Positions 1 to 11,800 are shown, numbered from the stretch's first letter. The stretch: DNA of 64,000 nucleotides from Cranoglanis bouderius (GCA_023630585.1 CM042566.1:6682254-6746253); one strand, 5' to 3'. The notes: generated by a model from the letters alone, not told the origin. Translations and numbers: made by a program.

Positions 1-540
1 AGAGATGACATTTGGAAGGTCATATCTGGCAGAAATGTGACAGACTTTACACGTGTGATGTGCTGCAAACGACCACCAATTAGTTCCACTGCCAGGAGCC
101 TGACAGCTCTGTGACTGAGACACTCAGTGCTGCTGAGCTTCCCTGCCAAATATTGACTGATTTCCACATAAAGATAAACCAGCAGTTTATATTTGTTAGA
201 GCACAATATGAAATGCACTGAACACCAATGATCTAGTCATTTCTTTGGTGTATGGTCTGGATTTTAAGTGAAGAGATGTGTGTGCCACACCCAGCAGATA
301 CCACAACATTCGTCCTTATCCATAGATGTACCCTAGATGTGACTTTGCTGGTTGTCAGATGCCCGGTGTGTGATTATATTTCTCTGTGTATGGTGTCAGG
401 CTTACAGAAGAAAGTATTTTCAGGATTTCTGGTTGAGAAAAAACATTTTGTGAAGACACCATCCTCTTTTTGGCACCCCAGGCAGTATTTGGCTTCATTT
501 GCTCTCTCCTTCTCACATGAAAGTGAGGCCCTCTCACTGT

Positions 541-543
<3 letters not shown>
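1..543. other. Single-copy-looking non-coding sequence
   Basis: No repeat similarity, RNA gene or convincing reading frame is visible. The open frames that enter this stretch run into the microsatellite to the right and are translation artefacts. Confidence 0.5.
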
Positions 544-601
<58 letters not shown>

Positions 602-628
602 CACACACACACACACACACACAGACAC

Positions 629-709
<81 letters not shown>
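544..709. repeat. Compound (CT)n(AC)n microsatellite
   Basis: About 57 bp of CT dinucleotides pass into about 109 bp of AC dinucleotides with a few interruptions. The polypyrimidine half could form triplex DNA and the alternating AC half could form Z-DNA; that is general knowledge of such tracts, not something shown here. Open frames across it are artefacts. Confidence 0.98.
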
Positions 710-712
<3 letters not shown>

Positions 713-1039
713 CATGTCATGTCCCTCAGCCTGACTTGTCCCGTCTGTCAGCACACTGGGAATTTGAAAGCGAGAGTCTATTATAGAGAATGGTGTGACC
801 CTGAGGCACAACAGTCTTCAGAATTCTTTAGTGTTGCCTGTCTATGTAACCACGCCAAGGCCTTGGATTTTTAAGCATCAGTTATGTGGGTGTATGCATC
901 TGCATGCATTCATGTTGGGGGTGATAGACAAACAGAAGATGGGAAAATGGTGTTAATCACACCATTTTCAAGATAATAATGGAACCAGATCTCATGAGAA
1001 ATGTGTATGAATTAGAATACATATACATGCTAAATCACT

Positions 1040-1099
1040 AAACAAACAAACAAACAAACAAACAAACAAACAAATAAATAAATAAATAAATAAATAAAA
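1040..1099. repeat. (AAAC)n-(AAAT)n microsatellite
   Basis: Tetranucleotide AAAC units change to AAAT units without a gap, the pattern expected when one point change spreads through a repeat array. Confidence 0.95.
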
Positions 1100-1808
1100 T
1101 CGTAAAATCAAATTTGACAGTTAAGACCAGTTTGGATTTATACTCTTAAAAAAAAAAAAAGGAAAATCTGGAACCACTAAAAGTTATTTTGGTTGTCCTC
1201 GTGGGTGAATCCATTTAGGAATCTAAGACGCAATAACTAGGATAAGGGTTCCCTTGAGGAACCCTTTTGTAAAAATGTATACTGCAATGTTCAATGCTGC
1301 TCAGGTGTTGAATCTTCTAGTTGAAATGGTTCTAGTTGACACCAGTTGGAAGCTTTTGTCATTGGATTACATCTGATGGATCAGATCAGTTCTCAAATGC
1401 GATATGATTGAAGCAAAGTAACAGATGGTTAAAGGTTTTGATCATTTGACCAGTGGTTATAGATATACCACCCATTTCCACATTCCATGCAATAATGAAT
1501 CAAGCTACCACTGCCATCTTAATTACAAGAACATTATAACTAAACCCTTCAGCTTGTCAAGTGGAACATATACATAGTTTGTTTCTAAATATCCTTTAAT
1601 AACCTAAATAGTAAGTGTTCATCATCACCTACAAATATTGGAGATTATTTTTTTTTCACAATAATTCAATATAGTGTCATTCAGACAACTAGTAAGGAGG
1701 CATGCAGGAGGTTATGTTGAAATACTGTAATTGAACCCACACCACAAAAGCCCTGAAGACTGAAATGGCCTTTAAAAAATAAATAAATAAATAAATAATA
1801 AGTAATAC

Positions 1809-1810
<2 letters not shown>
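1100..1810. other. Non-coding stretch, nothing recognised
   Basis: AT-rich sequence with short A runs and a small AAAT tract near 1776-1796. No gene, RNA or clear mobile element was seen. Confidence 0.4.
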
Positions 1811-1880
<70 letters not shown>

Positions 1881-1900
1881 ATTATTATTATTATTATTGA
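1811..1900. repeat. (ATT)n microsatellite
   Basis: About 30 trinucleotide units, with one interruption near 1880. Confidence 0.97.
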
Positions 1901-2756
1901 ATAAATAAAAGAGGTAAGTTATAAGCTTTTAAAACACTATGTTTACACTTTTTTAAACTATTAATTTTAAAATGCAAGAGGTGATCTGGTCAACCTGCGG
2001 TCCATCCGGCTAAAATAAATAATTATCTGGTGACATCTCTTCTACTGAAAATTTGTGCTTAACCACGTATTATCTGCATGTACTGCAATGTTTCAGATAC
2101 TTTTGGTGCAGCTTGTCCTTGAGAAACAACATACCATTTGCTCTCTTAGACCTGAAGTACTGCTCTTGGTAAGAATTTATCAGCAAAAATGATTGATTTA
2201 AAAAGAACTGTCGCAGATAAATCTGTGATGTGATACACTACATGTCCACTTGGACATTTTTGTGCCTGCGTGCCTCCACACAGCCTCTTTATGCTCACCA
2301 TCAGTAGCCATTTCTGTGTCAGTTACTCAGATTTGGTTACAGCAAATTAAAGTCTTTCTCTTCATGAAACCCTGGCCTAATGGGTTAATCACATCTGCAT
2401 TCTTTTCGTAGTCACGGAGATTGACCCAGTCACTAACCCAATTGTTGGGTTATAAATTACTACACAGTACTGTGAAAATAATGGCCCAAAAGGGTCAACT
2501 CAGCATTTGGGGAGAAAAAAAAATAACCCAAATAAACTGTAGTCTTAAAAAAGGTTAAAGATAGAACCTTATTGCCTTTGTCCTTAGTAGAAAGGCATTT
2601 AAGAACCATGTACTATCCAGACACCCCTTGTCCTTTTTTCTAAACATGTAGGTCCTTTAATATTTAATTTTTATTAATTTTATTAATAAACTCATGCTAT
2701 TTTTTTTCTCAGATTCCTGTTCTTGGCTGACAGGAGTAAAACTGTGGCCTTCTGCT
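1901..2756. other. Non-coding stretch, nothing recognised
   Basis: AT-rich sequence with no convincing frame or element. An AGAACC-type motif near 2565 recurs elsewhere in the window but is too weak to define a family. Confidence 0.4.
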
Positions 2757-3068
2757 CTTGTTTCAAAAATATGTTTCAAATTTTGTCACATTTTGACATC
2801 TTCAAAAAACAGCTAAAGACCTATCTCTTCCGTGAACACTTAATTGATCCTTAACTAGTTCCCATAAAAAAATAAAAAATAAATGAAATGAGTAAATAAA
2901 TAACAAAATCTGCACTTACACCTGGTCTTACACCTCTATTCTGTGCAAAAACAATCTTGTATGGTAGCACTACTTGTATTGTTCTCTGCTTGATATATTG
3001 CTTTGCTTGTATTTCCTCATTTGTAAGTCGCTTTGGATAAAAGCGTCTGCTAAAAGAATAAAAGTAAA
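2757..3068 (+). mobile_element. 3' end of an L2-like LINE with terminal repeat
   Basis: The stretch near 2800-2840 reads approximately as IFKKQLKTYLFREH. This resembles the last residues of the reverse transcriptase ORF in L2/CR1-type LINEs. It is followed by about 200 bp resembling a 3' untranslated region. The stretch ends with the widespread fish tail: a block near 3020-3055 reading about AAGTCGCTTTGGATAAAAGC, then a short repeated AAATG-like tract. Only the extreme 3' end is present, as expected for a 5'-truncated LINE insertion. The clade name is inferred from memory of the motif. Confidence 0.6.
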
Positions 3069-4669
3069 TGAAAATGTGAATGATGTGCTTTCTGACATGC
3101 TTTTCAGCTCACCATGTTTGAAAAGAGTGGTTCTTTGAGTTACTGTAGCCTTCCTGTCAGCTCGAACCAGTCTGTCCATTGTGCTCTGACTTCGCTCATA
3201 AACAAGTTTCAGTCTGCAGAACTGCCACTTACTGGATTTCCCACATCATTCTGTGCAAACTCTAGAGACTGTTATGTGTGAAGATCCCAGGAGATCCCAG
3301 GAGCAGTTTCTGAAATACTCAAACCAGCCTGTCTGCCATGGTCAAAGTCAGCGAGATCACCTTTTTTTTACCATTCTAACATTTGATGTAAACATTAACT
3401 GAAGGTCTTCACCTGTATGTGCATCATTTTATGCATTGTGGTGGTGCCACATCATTGAATAATTGCAGGAATGTGGTCGGTGATTCTATACAACATAAGA
3501 ATAAACTGCTTGCATGCAGTACAATTTTGGGGTACTGGGATATTAAACTCATGCATGTCTCACAACACAACTTTTAAAAGGGTGAAGACATGCCCTAAAC
3601 GTTCTAGACCACGTATTCACACTCCTAATATCATCTTCATTTTCTCCTCTTTAGGGCTCCACTTAACTCATCTTCTGTCCATGCCTTCTCCTCAGTCCAG
3701 CTGCCTCTTGCCTAATGCCCTCCGCTATAGACTCTCCCTTCTCTCTGTTCTTTCACCACTCCTTCCCAATCGTTCTTGTTCTTATTTACAACTCTCCTCT
3801 CATTTCCCTTCTCTCTCTGATCTCCAAACAATCAACTATGTAAACATGGCTCCTTGCTTCGGTAGCCCTTCACGCTGTGCCTGATTTTGCACATTCAGAA
3901 TTTAAATGGCTAGTGGCTAATGGCCATTGGTGAACTCACACTGCTCCTAATGGCAGAGGGTCAAAGGCATGGAACCGTTAAGAGTGTCAGGCTCTGAAAA
4001 ACTCCTAAGCTAAAAGCAAGCCAATTATCTCAACCACTGTTGTGTGCATGGTAAGGAGGATTGTTTGTTGGCAAGGCATTAAAAAAGCCCTACTTCAAAT
4101 ATGAGACATAACTGCAGCTTTATAAGCAATTGTGTGTTTAATATCATGGTGTTTTGGCTGTGTTTTTAAGCACTTCTAGGAAAGAAAAAAAAAGTGCTGA
4201 TAAATGTAACGTTTACTTTACATGACTGTGAGGTTGATGAATATGTAATGCAAATATTGATTTATATAGTAAATGGGGCATACGCAAAGGTTGCACGCTA
4301 TGTATAAGAATTGTTTTGCAAAATGGTGGGAATCAATATGAGTACTGGCTCTGGAAGGATTTTATACAGTATATGGTATGATATGGCTTCTTGTGATATG
4401 ATTTGGCATTTATAACCTTATCTTTAGACCAGGAGTGATGCACCAGAGTGGCCAGAACTCATTTATTTTCAACGAGGGCTGGTGATTTGCAGTGACAGGA
4501 GATGACGCAACCATAGGCGATGCAATGTGGGCAAGGCAAATGATGCAGAAACTGAGTTTAACATTATGCAAATCAGGAGCAAAGCGATATGGCAAGTACC
4601 AGTAGGAGTTAGAGACAGTGGTATGGTTAATTTTTTTACAACAACTGTGAAATATTATCTGCGTTTTTT
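3069..4669. other. Non-coding stretch, nothing recognised
   Basis: It contains a short tandem duplication (GATCCCAGGA twice, near 3284-3303). Positions 3650-3830 form a C/T-rich block with an open frame that has no recognisable domain. I see no supported gene here. Confidence 0.4.
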
Positions 4670-4990
4670 GGGTGGCACAGTGGTGCAGCAGATAGCTTCA
4701 CTGGCTGCTGGGTTCCCAGTTTAGTCCTGAGCTTGGGTTACTGTCAGTGCATGTTCCTGTGGGTTTCCTTTACGTTCTCTGGTTTCCTCTCCCCTCCCAG
4801 AAATATGCTGGTAGGTGGATTGGTTACACTAAATTGCCTCTAGGTATGAATGTATGAGTGCATAGTGCCTGTAATGAACTGCCATCCCCTTTAGGGTGTA
4901 TTCCCACCTCTTACCCAGTGTTCCCGGGACTGGCTTCAGATCTAATGCAACCCTGACCAGAATAAAGTGGTTACTGAAGATGAACATTTG
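4670..4990 (+). mobile_element. tRNA-derived SINE, family 1 (catfish Mermaid-like)
   Basis: The copy starts with GGTGGCACAGTGGTGCAGCA, which matches the head of a SINE common in catfish sequences. Next comes a tRNA-like box region, then a body with GGTTTCCTC and GTAGGTGGATTGG blocks. It ends in a region near 4955-4988 with CCTGACCAGAATAAAGTGG and a GATGAA-type tail. At least seven other pieces of the same family lie in the window. Family naming is from memory; the repetition inside the window is direct evidence. Confidence 0.85.
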
Positions 4991-5459
4991 TTTGCCGCAG
5001 CTCCTGAATCAGCCGTGCTAGCAATGGGATTGAAGTGTTTGATTTGCCAAAGCAGAATGGCGGCAATGATTTCATTGTAAATAGACTGCAGGAATCTAGC
5101 TAGCTGTGTAGTTTGCTTTTAAAGCTTGATGAATGCCTTTTGCAGCATTTTGCATGGATTTTACTTCTTTGTTTGTCCAACTCCCAAATGTCTCCTTACA
5201 TACGTGCACTACATTGGATATGGAGGAATGACTAGGCTAATGAATAGCTTATGTAGTGAAACATATGCACAGCAGGAGGACCCTTTAGAGTCTAAGTAGC
5301 TTAGAGTAAATAAAATAATACATAATAATGTACAAAATAATACAAGCCTATTAATTAAGGAAGTATTAAGAGTTAATTGCTCACATACACCAGGGACAAA
5401 AACAAAAGATCTACAAGAAGATATAGATGTAGAGGATGAATTATTAAAAAGTCAAATTC

Positions 5460-5636
5460 AGAGCTATTTACACAAAGAATAATAATAATAGATGTTATTC
5501 CTATAGTGCTTTTATACATCCCAAACACAGTCTATGGTATGAGACAAGCAAGAGAGAAGGCATAGGTTAGCAGCCAGCAGTAAAACAGCAAATATCAGAG
5601 GTTATGGGGAAGGTAGTTAAAATGCCTGAGAAAATA
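5460..5636. repeat. Older interspersed repeat, left part, split by a Tc1 element
   Basis: The text around 5500-5520 (TATAGTGCTTTTATACATCC) resembles a widespread fish repeat that begins with a 'tatagcgcttt' motif. It appears to continue on the far side of the Tc1 element at 7063. Assignment is by resemblance only. Confidence 0.3.
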
Positions 5637-7062
5637 CAGTGGTGCTTGAAAGTTTGTGAACCCTTTATTTCTGCATAAATATAACATAAACACCATCAGA
5701 TTTTCAAGTCCTAAAAGTATGTAAAGATAACTCAATTAAACAAATGAGACAAAAACATGATACTTAGTCATTTATTTATTGAGGAAAATGATCCAATATT
5801 ACATATCTGTGAGTGGACAAAAGTATGTGAATCTTTGCTTTCAGTATCTGGTGTGACCCCCTTGTGCAGCAATAACTGCAACTAAATGTTTCTGGTAACT
5901 GTTGATCAGTCCTGCACATCGGCTTGGAGGAATGTTAGCTCATTCCTCAGTACAGAACAACTTCAACTCTGGGATGTTGGTGGGTTTCCTCACATGAACT
6001 TAGCTTGCTTCAGGTCCTTCCACAACATTTCTATAGGATTAAGGTCAGGACTTTGACTTGGCCATTCCAAAACATTAACTTTATTCTCCTTTAACCATTT
6101 TTGGTAGTCTGATTTGTGTGCTTAGGGTCGTTGTCTTGCTGTATGACCCACTTTCTCTTGAGATTCAGTTCACAGACAGATGTCCTAACACTTTCCTTTA
6201 GAATTCACTGGTATAATTAAGAATTCATTGTACCATCAATGATGGCAAGTTGCCCTGGCCCAGATGCAGCAAAATAGGCCCAAACCATGATACTACCACC
6301 ACCATGTTTCACAGATAGGATAAGGTTCTTATGCTGGAATGCAATATTTTCCTTTCTCCTTCTCATTTAAACCAAAAGGTTATACTTTGGACTCATTCAT
6401 CCACAAAAATCTTTAGCAAACTGCAGACGGGCAGTAATGTTCTTTTTTGGAGAGCACTGGCTTTCTTCTTGCAACCCTGCCAGGCACACCATTGTTGTTC
6501 AGTGTTCTCCTGATGGTGGACTCATGAAGATTAACATTAACCAATGTGAGACAGGCCTTTAGTTGCTTAGAGGTTACCGTGGGTTCCTTCGTGACCTCTT
6601 GGACTATTACATGTCTTGCTCTTGGAGTGATCTTTGTTAGTTGACCACTCCTGGGGAGGGTAACAGTGGTCTTGAATTCCCTCCATTTGTACACAATCTG
6701 TCTGGATTGGTGGAGTCCAAACTCTTTAGAGATGGTTTTGTAACCTTTTCCAGCCTGATGAGCATCAACAACTCTCTGATATATCCCTGTTCTTTAAATA
6801 AAACAGGGCACTCACTCACACCTGATTGTCATCCCATTGATTGAAAACACCTGACTCTAATATCGCCTTCACATTAACTGCTAATCCTAGAGGTTTACAT
6901 ACTTCCTCAAAAAATAAATGACCAAGTATAGTATTTTTGTCTCATCTGTTTAACTGGGTTCTTGTTGTCTATTTTTAGGACTTGTGTGAAAATCTGATGA
7001 TGTTTTAGGTCATATTGAATATAGAAAATTCTAAAGGGTTCACAAAATTTCAAGCACCACTG
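5637..7062 (-). mobile_element. Full-length but dead Tc1/mariner transposon (1.43 kb)
   Basis: The left end CAGTGGTGCTTGAAAGTTTG is the inverted complement of the right end near 7045-7062. The similarity continues inward for roughly 90 bp with gaps. TA dinucleotides flank both ends (5635-5636 and 7063-7064), the expected target-site duplication of this superfamily. A decayed transposase lies inside on the minus strand. A second, one-ended relative is at 26770. The insertion interrupts an older repeat. Confidence 0.95.
5900..6830 (-). pseudogene. Tc1-type transposase remnant
   Basis: This is a cut-and-paste DDE transposase of the Tc1 family, broken by several frameshifts and stops. Around 6640-6450 on the minus strand the frame reads TLPRSGQLTKITPRARHV and then a second DNA-binding helix region (TIRRTLNNNGVPGRVARRKP). 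Around 6310-6220 comes GGSIMVWAYFAASGPGQL. Around 6160-6125 is the IQQDNDPKH block with the second catalytic Asp. Around 6065-6020 is EWPSQSPDLNPIEMLW with the third catalytic Glu. The first catalytic region near 6400 has a stop. The N-terminal part is in another frame near 6640-6819. It cannot give active protein as it stands. Confidence 0.9.
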
Positions 7063-7610
7063 TAAGTGTTTTGAAGATGGTAAGATGTAAATACGGCAGT
7101 TGGAGATTATCAAACTGGCAAATGAAGGCATTTCCAGAATTGAGTAGAGAGGAAGGAAGTGTGTAAGTGAGCAATCCATTTATAGAAGATCTGAGGGCTT
7201 ATTAATGGACTGTGTGAGTAGAGGAGAAGTCAATGCATTTTTATAGGAATCAAATTAAGATTGAACATTTTTTGGAGTATTGGTGAGTTCAAATCTGAAC
7301 ATTCTTGAGTTTATGGAGAACTCAGACTTAGAACTGAGACCAATAAGGAAGGAGTTACAGTAATCTGAGTGGCTTAAAACAAAATCATGTATAAAAGAGA
7401 TAAGACAAACAAATTCTGAGCTTTTCAATATTTCAGAGATGAAAAAATGAAGATTTCAGTGTGGAGCTGATATGAGCGTCAATGATGAGAGTGGGGTCTG
7501 GAATGAATTAGCAGAGACTGATTAGTCACATGATCAAAAACATGCACATCCGTAGGTAGAGGAGGGTTAATTTGCAGAGGACATGCACAAGTTATTTTAG
7601 CTGGCAGTTG
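7063..7610. repeat. Older interspersed repeat, right part
   Basis: The text continues with GTTTTGAAGATGGTAAG and later GGAGTTACAGTAATCTGAGT. Both resemble pieces of an old fish repeat of uncertain class, possibly a LINE 3' region. With 5460-5636 it would form one unit cut by the Tc1 insertion. No coding frame is preserved. Confidence 0.3.
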
Positions 7611-7712
7611 ATGAGCAGTGTGGTATCATGAACTGATTAAATCAACATGCCTTCAATCATGTAATTTATTACAATTCACATGGCTCAATTTGGATGAAAA
7701 ATAACATCCAAG

Positions 7713-7865
7713 AGTTAATATAAGGTTTAAATTTTGGCACCCACATCAGATTATTTGTTGCTAACAAAAGACGGATTCTACTGGAATTTTGTGGAATCAA
7801 GCACAACAGCACCACTAATGGTCATTAGAAAAATACACAGTATGGTATGAAGAAGCAAGGCTGGG
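7713..7865. repeat. Unclassified repeat Y, copy 1
   Basis: This segment aligns by eye with 11647-11800. Both contain an AAGGTTT block, an ATCAGATTATTT/ATCAGAATATTT block, a TTTTTGTGG-like block, an AGCACCA block, and the shared ending GTATGGTATGAAGAAGCA or AATGGTATGAAGAAGCA. No terminal repeats or coding potential were found. Confidence 0.6.
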
Positions 7866-8923
7866 GTTGATTTCCTTCTAGCCCAGACTGTAGGTTCATG
7901 CAGCCTATAAGTGACAGTCTTGTATGGTGAAACACCCCCTCCATTTGATCTCCGTTTGGACTGAAAATGTTCAGCCTGTTTCGCTGACATAACACCTCAT
8001 CAGTAGTGATTTAGAAGGTGTAAACAAAGTGGATTATTTACTCCATCATCTTTTTCCCCCCAAATACCTTTGGAGGAGAAATGAACAGTAGATAGATTGA
8101 GCATACACTGTCCAATCAAAGTGCAAAAAAAAAAAAAAAAAAGATGATGACAGCATTATTAGATTTTTAGTTTGAATGAAATGGTTACAGCTTTTCTTTT
8201 TAAAGTGTTTGGTAGTCAGAGGAAACATGGCATGAATCCAGCTGGGCTTTATGACCGTGAACCATTTGAAAAAATAAATTAGAAATCATGAATGCAGCTG
8301 CCAATCTGCTTTTAAATGTGTGTAATAATTTGCCCCACATTTTTCTTATGATGCTGTAGATGAGACCTTGTGACACAATGCATTGCTCAACCGTAATAGT
8401 TTTCTTGTCAAAATATTGATAGATATTAGATTTCAGACTCCCGTCTAATATCATGACCAGCCATCACTGTTAACGCTTGTTACCACATAAGCCCTTATCA
8501 TACTTTGCCATGTAACTCAATTATATTTAATGTACTGGAAAGGTACAAGACACACCTGGGAGAATTCTTGATAACTCACTATTTGCAAACTTTCCTCTTT
8601 GTGGTAAATGTAAATTTTGACTTGTATAAAATCACTGAATACACTGGCAATACCTCTGTCTCAAAGTAATAAGGTTTTGTAGATATGAAAATTTTGCAAG
8701 TCAGAGAGGCAACTTTATCAAGTTTTCACGCTTGATTTCCCAGTAGCGATTGTATATTTCTGCAAAAGTTTACCTTTAACAGAAGCAATGAACCCCCCAA
8801 AAAAACAAAAAGAAAAACAAAGTGAAGTCTTATTATTGAGTGTACACTGGATTTTTGCTTAAGAGAGATGTTTAGGTGTTCAGGAGAGTAGCTGAGTAGA
8901 CTATGGCTCGGTGACAGACAGGT
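7866..8923. other. Non-coding stretch, nothing recognised
   Basis: AT-rich with a poly(A) run at about 8126-8142. No gene or recognised element. Confidence 0.4.
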
Positions 8924-9181
8924 CTATTTGGAGAGACAGTGCATCCATCCCCTCGTGCCACTCTGTAGTCCATCATGGTGACATCTGGTATCTGCTTGGA
9001 GGTAGTCATGCATAACTACGTGCTGTCGTTTCGCATTTGCAGTTTTTACGTGTCTGGGATTCTTTATCTCTGTTCGGCGGGTATCACAAGGTCCAATAAC
9101 TTTATGCAAATTTACAAATCCATTTTCATCAGGCCAAATGTTTATTGAATGGTCACTGTTCCACTTCACAAACACCACTTT
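8924..9181 (-). CDS. Possible single exon or fragment of an unrecognised protein
   Basis: I do not recognise this protein. On the minus strand an 85-codon frame runs from a possible splice acceptor (TTGATTTCAG, ending at 9182) to a stop at 8924. It opens with KVVFVKWNSDHSINIWPDE and continues through residues such as FVNLHKVIGP, with an ordinary, non-repetitive amino-acid mix. There is no ATG near the start, so it would have to be spliced or be a piece of something larger. No partner exon was identified on either side, and it may be a chance frame or part of an unknown transposon. Confidence 0.2.
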   Translation of the reverse strand, partial: KVVFVKWNSDHSINIWPDENGFVNLHKVIGPCDTRRTEIKNPRHVKTANAKRQHVVMHDYLQADTRCHHDGLQSGTRGWMHCLSK

Positions 9182-9483
9182 CTGAAATCAACAGAATGCA
9201 ATCACCTACTGCGTCTTCGTTTTTCAGCCAACCCGGAGAGATATGAGTTTAGGAATATGGAGTAATGTTAGTGAATTCGTTTTAAGTTTCCATAAACGGC
9301 AGGTTGTTGGGATTCTGAGTTCGAGCTGGCTTGGTTATTACTGAGACCTAGTATACTGGTTAATAACTTAATAGATGAAGTAGCATAGCCAAGTAGTTTA
9401 GTATTATTCAGTAATAAACAGTGGAAATGGTATTAACCCTGTAGTCCATCATCATACATAAGTAATTATGTGTGTGTGTGTGT

Positions 9484-9690
9484 GGTTGGGCTTAATGGTT
9501 AGCATGTTTGCTTCGCACCTCCGAGTTGGGGGTTCGAATCCCGCCTCTGTCCTCCCTGTGCTTTGGGGGTTTCCTCTGGGTACTCTGGTTTCCTCCCTGA
9601 GTCCAAAGACATGTGGTGTAGGCTGATTGGCATTTCCAAATTTTCTGTAGTGTGTGAATGTGTATGCGATTGTGCCCTTTTCTCTCCCTT
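9484..9690 (+). mobile_element. tRNA-derived SINE, family 2, 5' part
   Basis: The head has a tRNA-like promoter: an A-box-like TTAATGGTTAGCATG and a near-consensus B box GGGTTCGAATCCC about 45 bp downstream. The body follows with TTTGGGGGTTTCCTC, TCCAAAGACATG and GGCTGATTGGCATTTCC. The copy lacks the usual 3' tail seen in reverse orientation at 11025 and 28308. RNA polymerase III promoter function is family knowledge. Confidence 0.9.
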
Positions 9691-9741
9691 TAAGTTAATA
9701 ATACAGAAAAATGCCAACCTGCAAACTGCCAACATCAGATT

Positions 9742-10085
9742 GTAAACAAGCACTGACACTGGGGACTCCTTCCATAAATGCTAAATATACCTCCCCTAAA
9801 CAGAAAGCTTCATCATATGAACTATTTTATACATTGTTTCTTTGTTATATAATGTTTTTTAATCTGTTATTATTAGAATTAGATTAAGTGCCTGCAAATT
9901 AATTGTTACTATAGAAACTACAGTATAATGTATTCATATGAATGAGTGCATGGATATAAACCTGTGATTTGAATTACAGCCTGCACTACTGTCAGATCTA
10001 CTGTTAAAGAAAATTAATCAACACCTTTTAACCAATCGATTTTATGAATTCAACAGTGCTGTGGCATAAAGCTGATTGAAATTCT
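9742..10085 (-). mobile_element. Non-autonomous repeat X, copy 1 (partial)
   Basis: It shares ordered blocks with four other places in the window: CACTGACACTGG and CTCCTTCCATAAATG at the left, then TTTGTTATATAATG, TACTATAGAAAC, GAATTACAGCCTGCACTACTG, and at the right AATTAATCAACACCTTTT and GAATTCAACAGTGCTGTGG. The outer part present in the two longest copies is missing. Orientation is set relative to the copy at 17337, called plus. Confidence 0.8.
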
Positions 10086-10878
10086 CATCTGCTTTGTTGA
10101 CTTCACTTCCTGCCTCAGCATGTCTGATGCCTAGAATCACTAAACACATTTTTTCCCCCCCTCCTGTCCTTCAACTATGACCTACACGCTGGAAGAAACC
10201 TGTGCTAGTAGAGATTCTGCCAAAGAGCACTGTCAATCCCTCTCCCTCAATCACTTTGTCATTTTTCACATCCTTCTGTCATTTCTCTCGCCCACTCATG
10301 TCCCCTTATTTTTGTCTCTGGAGAGTTGGCAGATCCTCTCTCACACATGACTCAAATACCACTCGTATTACTACTCGATGAGTATTGAACATGTTCATGT
10401 TTCTGTGCAATAGGTAAAAAATAAAAGATATATGAGCAAGATGCGCACACTGACAGTGCGATTGTGAGTGGAACAATTAGACCATGACAGTAATTAGAAT
10501 AAAGATAATAAGTTGATGAACAGCACATCTTCATTTATCTCCTTTTACATAATCATTCACTAAAGCGTAATATTTTTTTCTCATTGGATCTGAAATAGAG
10601 GCTGAAATTGAAGAAAATAATGTACTATCTATTCTATAAAAGATGTGCTATTTTATCCAAGTGTATAATTACCTGCCATGATTTAATATTAACAATGCTT
10701 TTGTAGATGCTTTTATACTGTACTCTCTTTTTGGTTGAGAAAGACCTTGATTAATTTGTTTCTTGGTTTGCAACACTGCAGCAGGTCTACTGCTAAGATT
10801 TTTTAAAAATTTATTTATCATGAGCGAAAAAAAAAAAGAAAAAAAAAAAGTTCTTGGTTAAACCCAGAAGAGAAATTG

Positions 10879-10879
<1 letters not shown>
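10086..10879. other. Non-coding stretch, nothing recognised
   Basis: Single-copy-looking sequence with a C/T-rich block near 10145-10330 and an A-rich run near 10828-10850. No supported gene. Confidence 0.4.

Positions 10880-10953
<74 letters not shown>
10880..10953. repeat. (AT)n microsatellite
   Basis: About 37 AT units. Self-complementary, so prone to cruciform formation and length change. Open frames over it are artefacts. Confidence 0.98.
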
Positions 10954-10956
<3 letters not shown>

Positions 10957-11024
10957 TTCCTATTTACAAAACATTTACTTCTTTCAAATGGTAACACATG
11001 CACAAACCTAACACTTCATCCACC

Positions 11025-11347
11025 CATCCATTTTCTGTACCGCTTATCCTACACAGGGTCGTGGGGGAGACTGGAACCTATGCCACGGAACTCAGGGCAC
11101 AAGGCGGGGGACACCCTGGACAGGGTGGCAACCCATCGCAGGGCACAATCACACACACAATCACACACTACAGACAATTTGGAAATGCCTATCAGCCTAC
11201 AATACATGTCTGTGGACTGGGGGAGAAAACCGGAGTACCTGGGGAAAAAAAACAAAGCCAAGGGAGAACATGCAAACTCCTCACACACAGGGTGGAGGCG
11301 GGATTCAAGCCTGCAACCACTAAGCTGCCATGCCCCCATAACCAAAC
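11025..11347 (-). mobile_element. tRNA-derived SINE, family 2, full length
   Basis: The minus strand reads from a tRNA-like head near 11345 (B box close to GCTTGAATCCCG) through the body seen at 9484. It ends in a tail at 11025-11060 whose reverse complement contains GCGGTACAGAAAATGGATGG. This is the most complete copy of the family in the window, about 320 bp. It sits just right of the (AT)n array. Confidence 0.9.
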
Positions 11348-11646
11348 ACTCAGTATTATGTTAATAGTGTTATGACTTACACCTGATATTGATTAAATTA
11401 CTGTAGCCCTCCAGGCATGTTGTGTTATCATGCTAACTATTTTCAGTCAATAAGAACACACCTTTAGACCCATATTAGTGAAGACTATTGTCATGTTTGA
11501 GAAATATAATTTGATTTATTTTAGTAAATTTGTATTCGTTCTTGATAAATGATACAAGTTCTAAGTAGTGGATGGAGCAGCTAGTATAAATAGGCTAGCA
11601 AGGCTAAGTCCTCCTCTTTAAGTCCTCCTAAAACTAAAAAGACATC

Positions 11647-11800
11647 AATTTAAGGTTTCAAATGTGGATCAGAATATTTGCTGTTACTAAATGCCTTAAG
11701 GAGGATTATTTTTAATTTTTGTGGGATAATAGCATGGATAATAGCACCAGCACTAGTTGTAGGAAAAATGCACAGAATGGTATGAAGAAGCATTAAGTGA
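11647..11800. repeat. Unclassified repeat Y, copy 2
   Basis: Second copy of the unit described at 7713, in the same orientation and about 3.9 kb away. The two are diverged by substitutions and small gaps. Confidence 0.6.

Noticed and set aside
252..811. Four overlapping open frames on both strands
   Set aside because: They are translations of the (CT)n(AC)n tract, with long Ser-Leu, His-Thr or Cys-Val runs.
9484..9560. Possible tRNA gene because of a good B box
   Set aside because: The sequence continues as a SINE body repeated elsewhere and does not fold as a complete tRNA by eye.
10876..11375. Open frames of 162 and 125 codons
   Set aside because: They are made of the (AT)n array plus a reverse-strand SINE; the protein-like text recurs at other SINE copies.
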